A stretch of 41,348 bases of DNA from JAKORR01 sp964608495 (GTDB taxonomy: Bacteria > Armatimonadota > Zipacnadia > Zipacnadales > FEN-943), in NCBI GenBank assembly GCA_964608495.1, contig CAZSOQ010000010.1, positions 1 through 41,348 on the forward strand. Direction: 5' to 3'. Each line of letters starts with the position of its first letter. Positions within the stretch are counted from its first letter, which is position 1. Both the position numbers and the translations under genes were made by a program. Under the pieces are notes generated by a model. It searched no databases and was not told where the DNA came from. It saw only the letters and a program-made list of their open reading frames with translations. Positions 40,041 through 41,348 of the stretch are shown in pieces.

Positions 40041-41348
40041 CAGCGGTCTGCTGCCTCCCGTCTCCGATGATGAGGTCCAGCTCGCGCTGCGTGGCGTCCC
40101 GGGCCGCGGCCAGCGCCTCCTCGGCGGTGGCCTTGCCGTAGACGACCGCGTCCACGGCGCGGGCCAGCTCGCGCATGTAGCGGGCCTGGACGGGCATGAC
40201 CGGGCGCTGGTGGCGGCACTCCTGGAGGATCTGGAGGAACTTGTCGTAGTGCCGCTTGCCCCTCACTTCCTCGAAGTAGGGCGAGGGCTTGTAGCCTGGG
40301 AACAGGCCCGTCTCCCGGCCGACGAGGCGCGTGCCCTCGGGCGTGGCGCAGAGCCAGCGGATGAATTCCCAGGCCTCGTCGCGGTTCTGGGCCCCCTTGG
40401 GCAGGGCCACGCACCAGCCCCCGACCCAGGAGCTGTGCTGCTCGCCGCCGGGGGGCGCGGGGATGAAGGTCACGCCGTAGTCCAGATCGGGGGCGTAGCG
40501 GGCCAGGTCCGAGATCCCGCCGATATGCAGGCACATCATGGCGACCTTGCCGGTGATGAAGGGGTTCTGCTCGGCGGCCCCGAAGCCCTGCTGCAGGCTG
40601 GCGATCTTGGTGACGTCGTACTTCTCGGCGTACTCGGCCATCCACGTCAGGGCCTCGACCACGCGCGCGTTGTCGGCCGTGACCTTCCGCGCCTCGTAGT
40701 CGTAGAACTCGCCGCCGAAGGCCCAGCCCCAGGTGAATATCGAGTTGGCGGAGCCATACTGCGCCCAGGGGATCAGGCCGATCTGGACGATCTCGTTCTG
40801 CTCCTGGCGCGTGAGGGCTGCGGCGTAGCGGTCAAGCTCCTCGATGGTCGTCGGGGGGCGCTCGGGGTCCAGGCCGGCCTTGCGGAAGGCTTCCTTGCTC
40901 CACACGAACCCGAAGTTGGGGTCGGCGCAGAAGGTGAGGGCCCAGACGTCGTCCTTGTACAGGTTCTGGCGCCAGCAGGGGGCGAAGTAGTCATCGCCCG
41001 TGATGCCCGCCTTCTCGCACGGGCCCGTGAGGGACTGGAGGGCTCCCCACTCGGCCCAGGGGGCCACCTGCGGGCCGTCCACGAAGATGACCTCGGGCGG
41101 CCGGCGGGCGCTGACGGCGGTGAAGAACTTCTGGTTCGTGGCGAGGTCGTTGGCGGCGAAGACCGGGCGGAGCTGAATCTCGGGGTGCTGGGCCTGGTAG
41201 GCGTTGCAGATATTGGTGAAGCCCTCGGCCATGGTGCCGCCCCAGACGTGCCAGACGCGGACGACCTTCTTGCCGCCCACCACTGCCTCCTGGCGCGCGC
41301 AGCCGGCGAGGAGGGCAAGGACCGACAGACAGACGAGCAGGCGGAGGG
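39946..41348 (-). CDS. ABC transporter sugar-binding lipoprotein (5' end beyond window)
   Basis: The gene enters from the right edge; its start codon is not in the window. In frame at the edge is LLVCLSVLALLAGC, a lipoprotein signal with lipobox LAGC, followed by VRVWHVWGGTMAEGFTNICN, typical of extracellular family 1 solute-binding proteins (MalE/UgpB type). Later: RPPEVIFVDGPQVAPWAEWG, EEAFRKAGLDP-like hinge, KVAMMCLHIGG, and GGWCVALPKGAQNRDEAWEFI. At least 467 residues to the stop. The last 31 or so residues overlap the next gene's signal-peptide codons and look non-native, so the original end was probably near 40037, where a TGATG would overlap the next ATG if the frame shifted by one. 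It delivers sugars to the permeases at 33.2-35.5 kb. Confidence 0.92.
   Translation of the reverse strand, partial: LRLLVCLSVLALLAGCARQEAVVGGKKVVRVWHVWGGTMAEGFTNICNAYQAQHPEIQLRPVFAANDLATNQKFFTAVSARRPPEVIFVDGPQVAPWAEWGALQSLTGPCEKAGITGDDYFAPCWRQNLYKDDVWALTFCADPNFGFVWSKEAFRKAGLDPERPPTTIEELDRYAAALTRQEQNEIVQIGLIPWAQYGSANSIFTWGWAFGGEFYDYEARKVTADNARVVEALTWMAEYAEKYDVTKIASLQQGFGAAEQNPFITGKVAMMCLHIGGISDLARYAPDLDYGVTFIPAPPGGEQHSSWVGGWCVALPKGAQNRDEAWEFIRWLCATPEGTRLVGRETGLFPGYKPSPYFEEVRGKRHYDKFLQILQECRHQRPVMPVQARYMRELARAVDAVVYGKATAEEALAAARDATQRELDLIIGDGRQQTADARDGHACAPRLPLAHPGLGLAPWLAATVGG

Overview
The window is very GC-rich (roughly 70% by eye) and densely coded on both strands, with GTG and TTG starts beside ATG and mostly clear GGAGG-type ribosome binding sites. 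It holds about 32 protein genes and no rRNA, tRNA, CRISPR array or transposase that I can see. The gene mix is typical of uncultured plant-polymer degraders such as Armatimonadota, Planctomycetota/Phycisphaerae, Lentisphaerota or Hydrogenedentota-like bacteria: a GH172 (DUF2961) protein, a GxGYxYP protein, a UroD-like methyltransferase, beta-helix proteins, an oligogalacturonide-lyase-like protein and a sugar ABC transporter. Armatimonadota is my guess, held loosely.

Bases 1-7.9 kb: an M20 peptidase (-) diverges from a (+) run of a PfkB kinase, a ZraP/Spy-like secreted Met/Gly-rich protein closed by a strong terminator, a secreted M48 protease, a metallophosphoesterase overlapping it, a small BON-like protein, trpF and rpe. 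Bases 7.9-13.8 kb (-): a LON-domain protein, a secreted phosphodiesterase-like protein, and a rodA operon carrying a duplicated-domain protein of unknown function and a TPR/HExxH protein. Bases 13.9-18.3 kb: a (+) gene that I read as a highly divergent RtcB-family RNA ligase homologue with a near-leaderless promoter, then proB, proA and a zinc-ribbon membrane protein (-). Bases 18.4-41.3 kb: a large carbohydrate locus, almost all (-). It has a sulfatase-fold protein with Thr in place of the formylglycine Cys (+), GH172, a Tat-exported oligogalacturonide-lyase-like protein, GH4, an 820-residue beta-helix protein (+), tcdA, a UroD-like protein, a Pectate_lyase_3 protein, an MFS transporter, an OLD-type ATPase/TOPRIM nuclease that looks foreign, two ABC sugar permeases with a small membrane protein between them, a TIM-barrel/FGE-like fusion, a GxGYxYP protein and a lipoprotein solute-binding protein cut by the window end.

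Working model: the ABC system (binding lipoprotein plus two permeases, ATPase not in the window) and the MFS carrier import oligosaccharides released by the secreted lyases and glycosidases. GH4 and possibly GH172 finish them in the cytoplasm; the pectin theme rests on the oligogalacturonide-lyase and pectate-lyase folds plus GH4. The items most worth a second look are the RtcB-like protein (13962-15152), the FGE-fold fusion without the catalytic cysteine pair (35593-38217), the lone OLD nuclease (31445-33148), and perfect palindromes at 35557-35578 and 29881-29896 beside transport and lyase genes.
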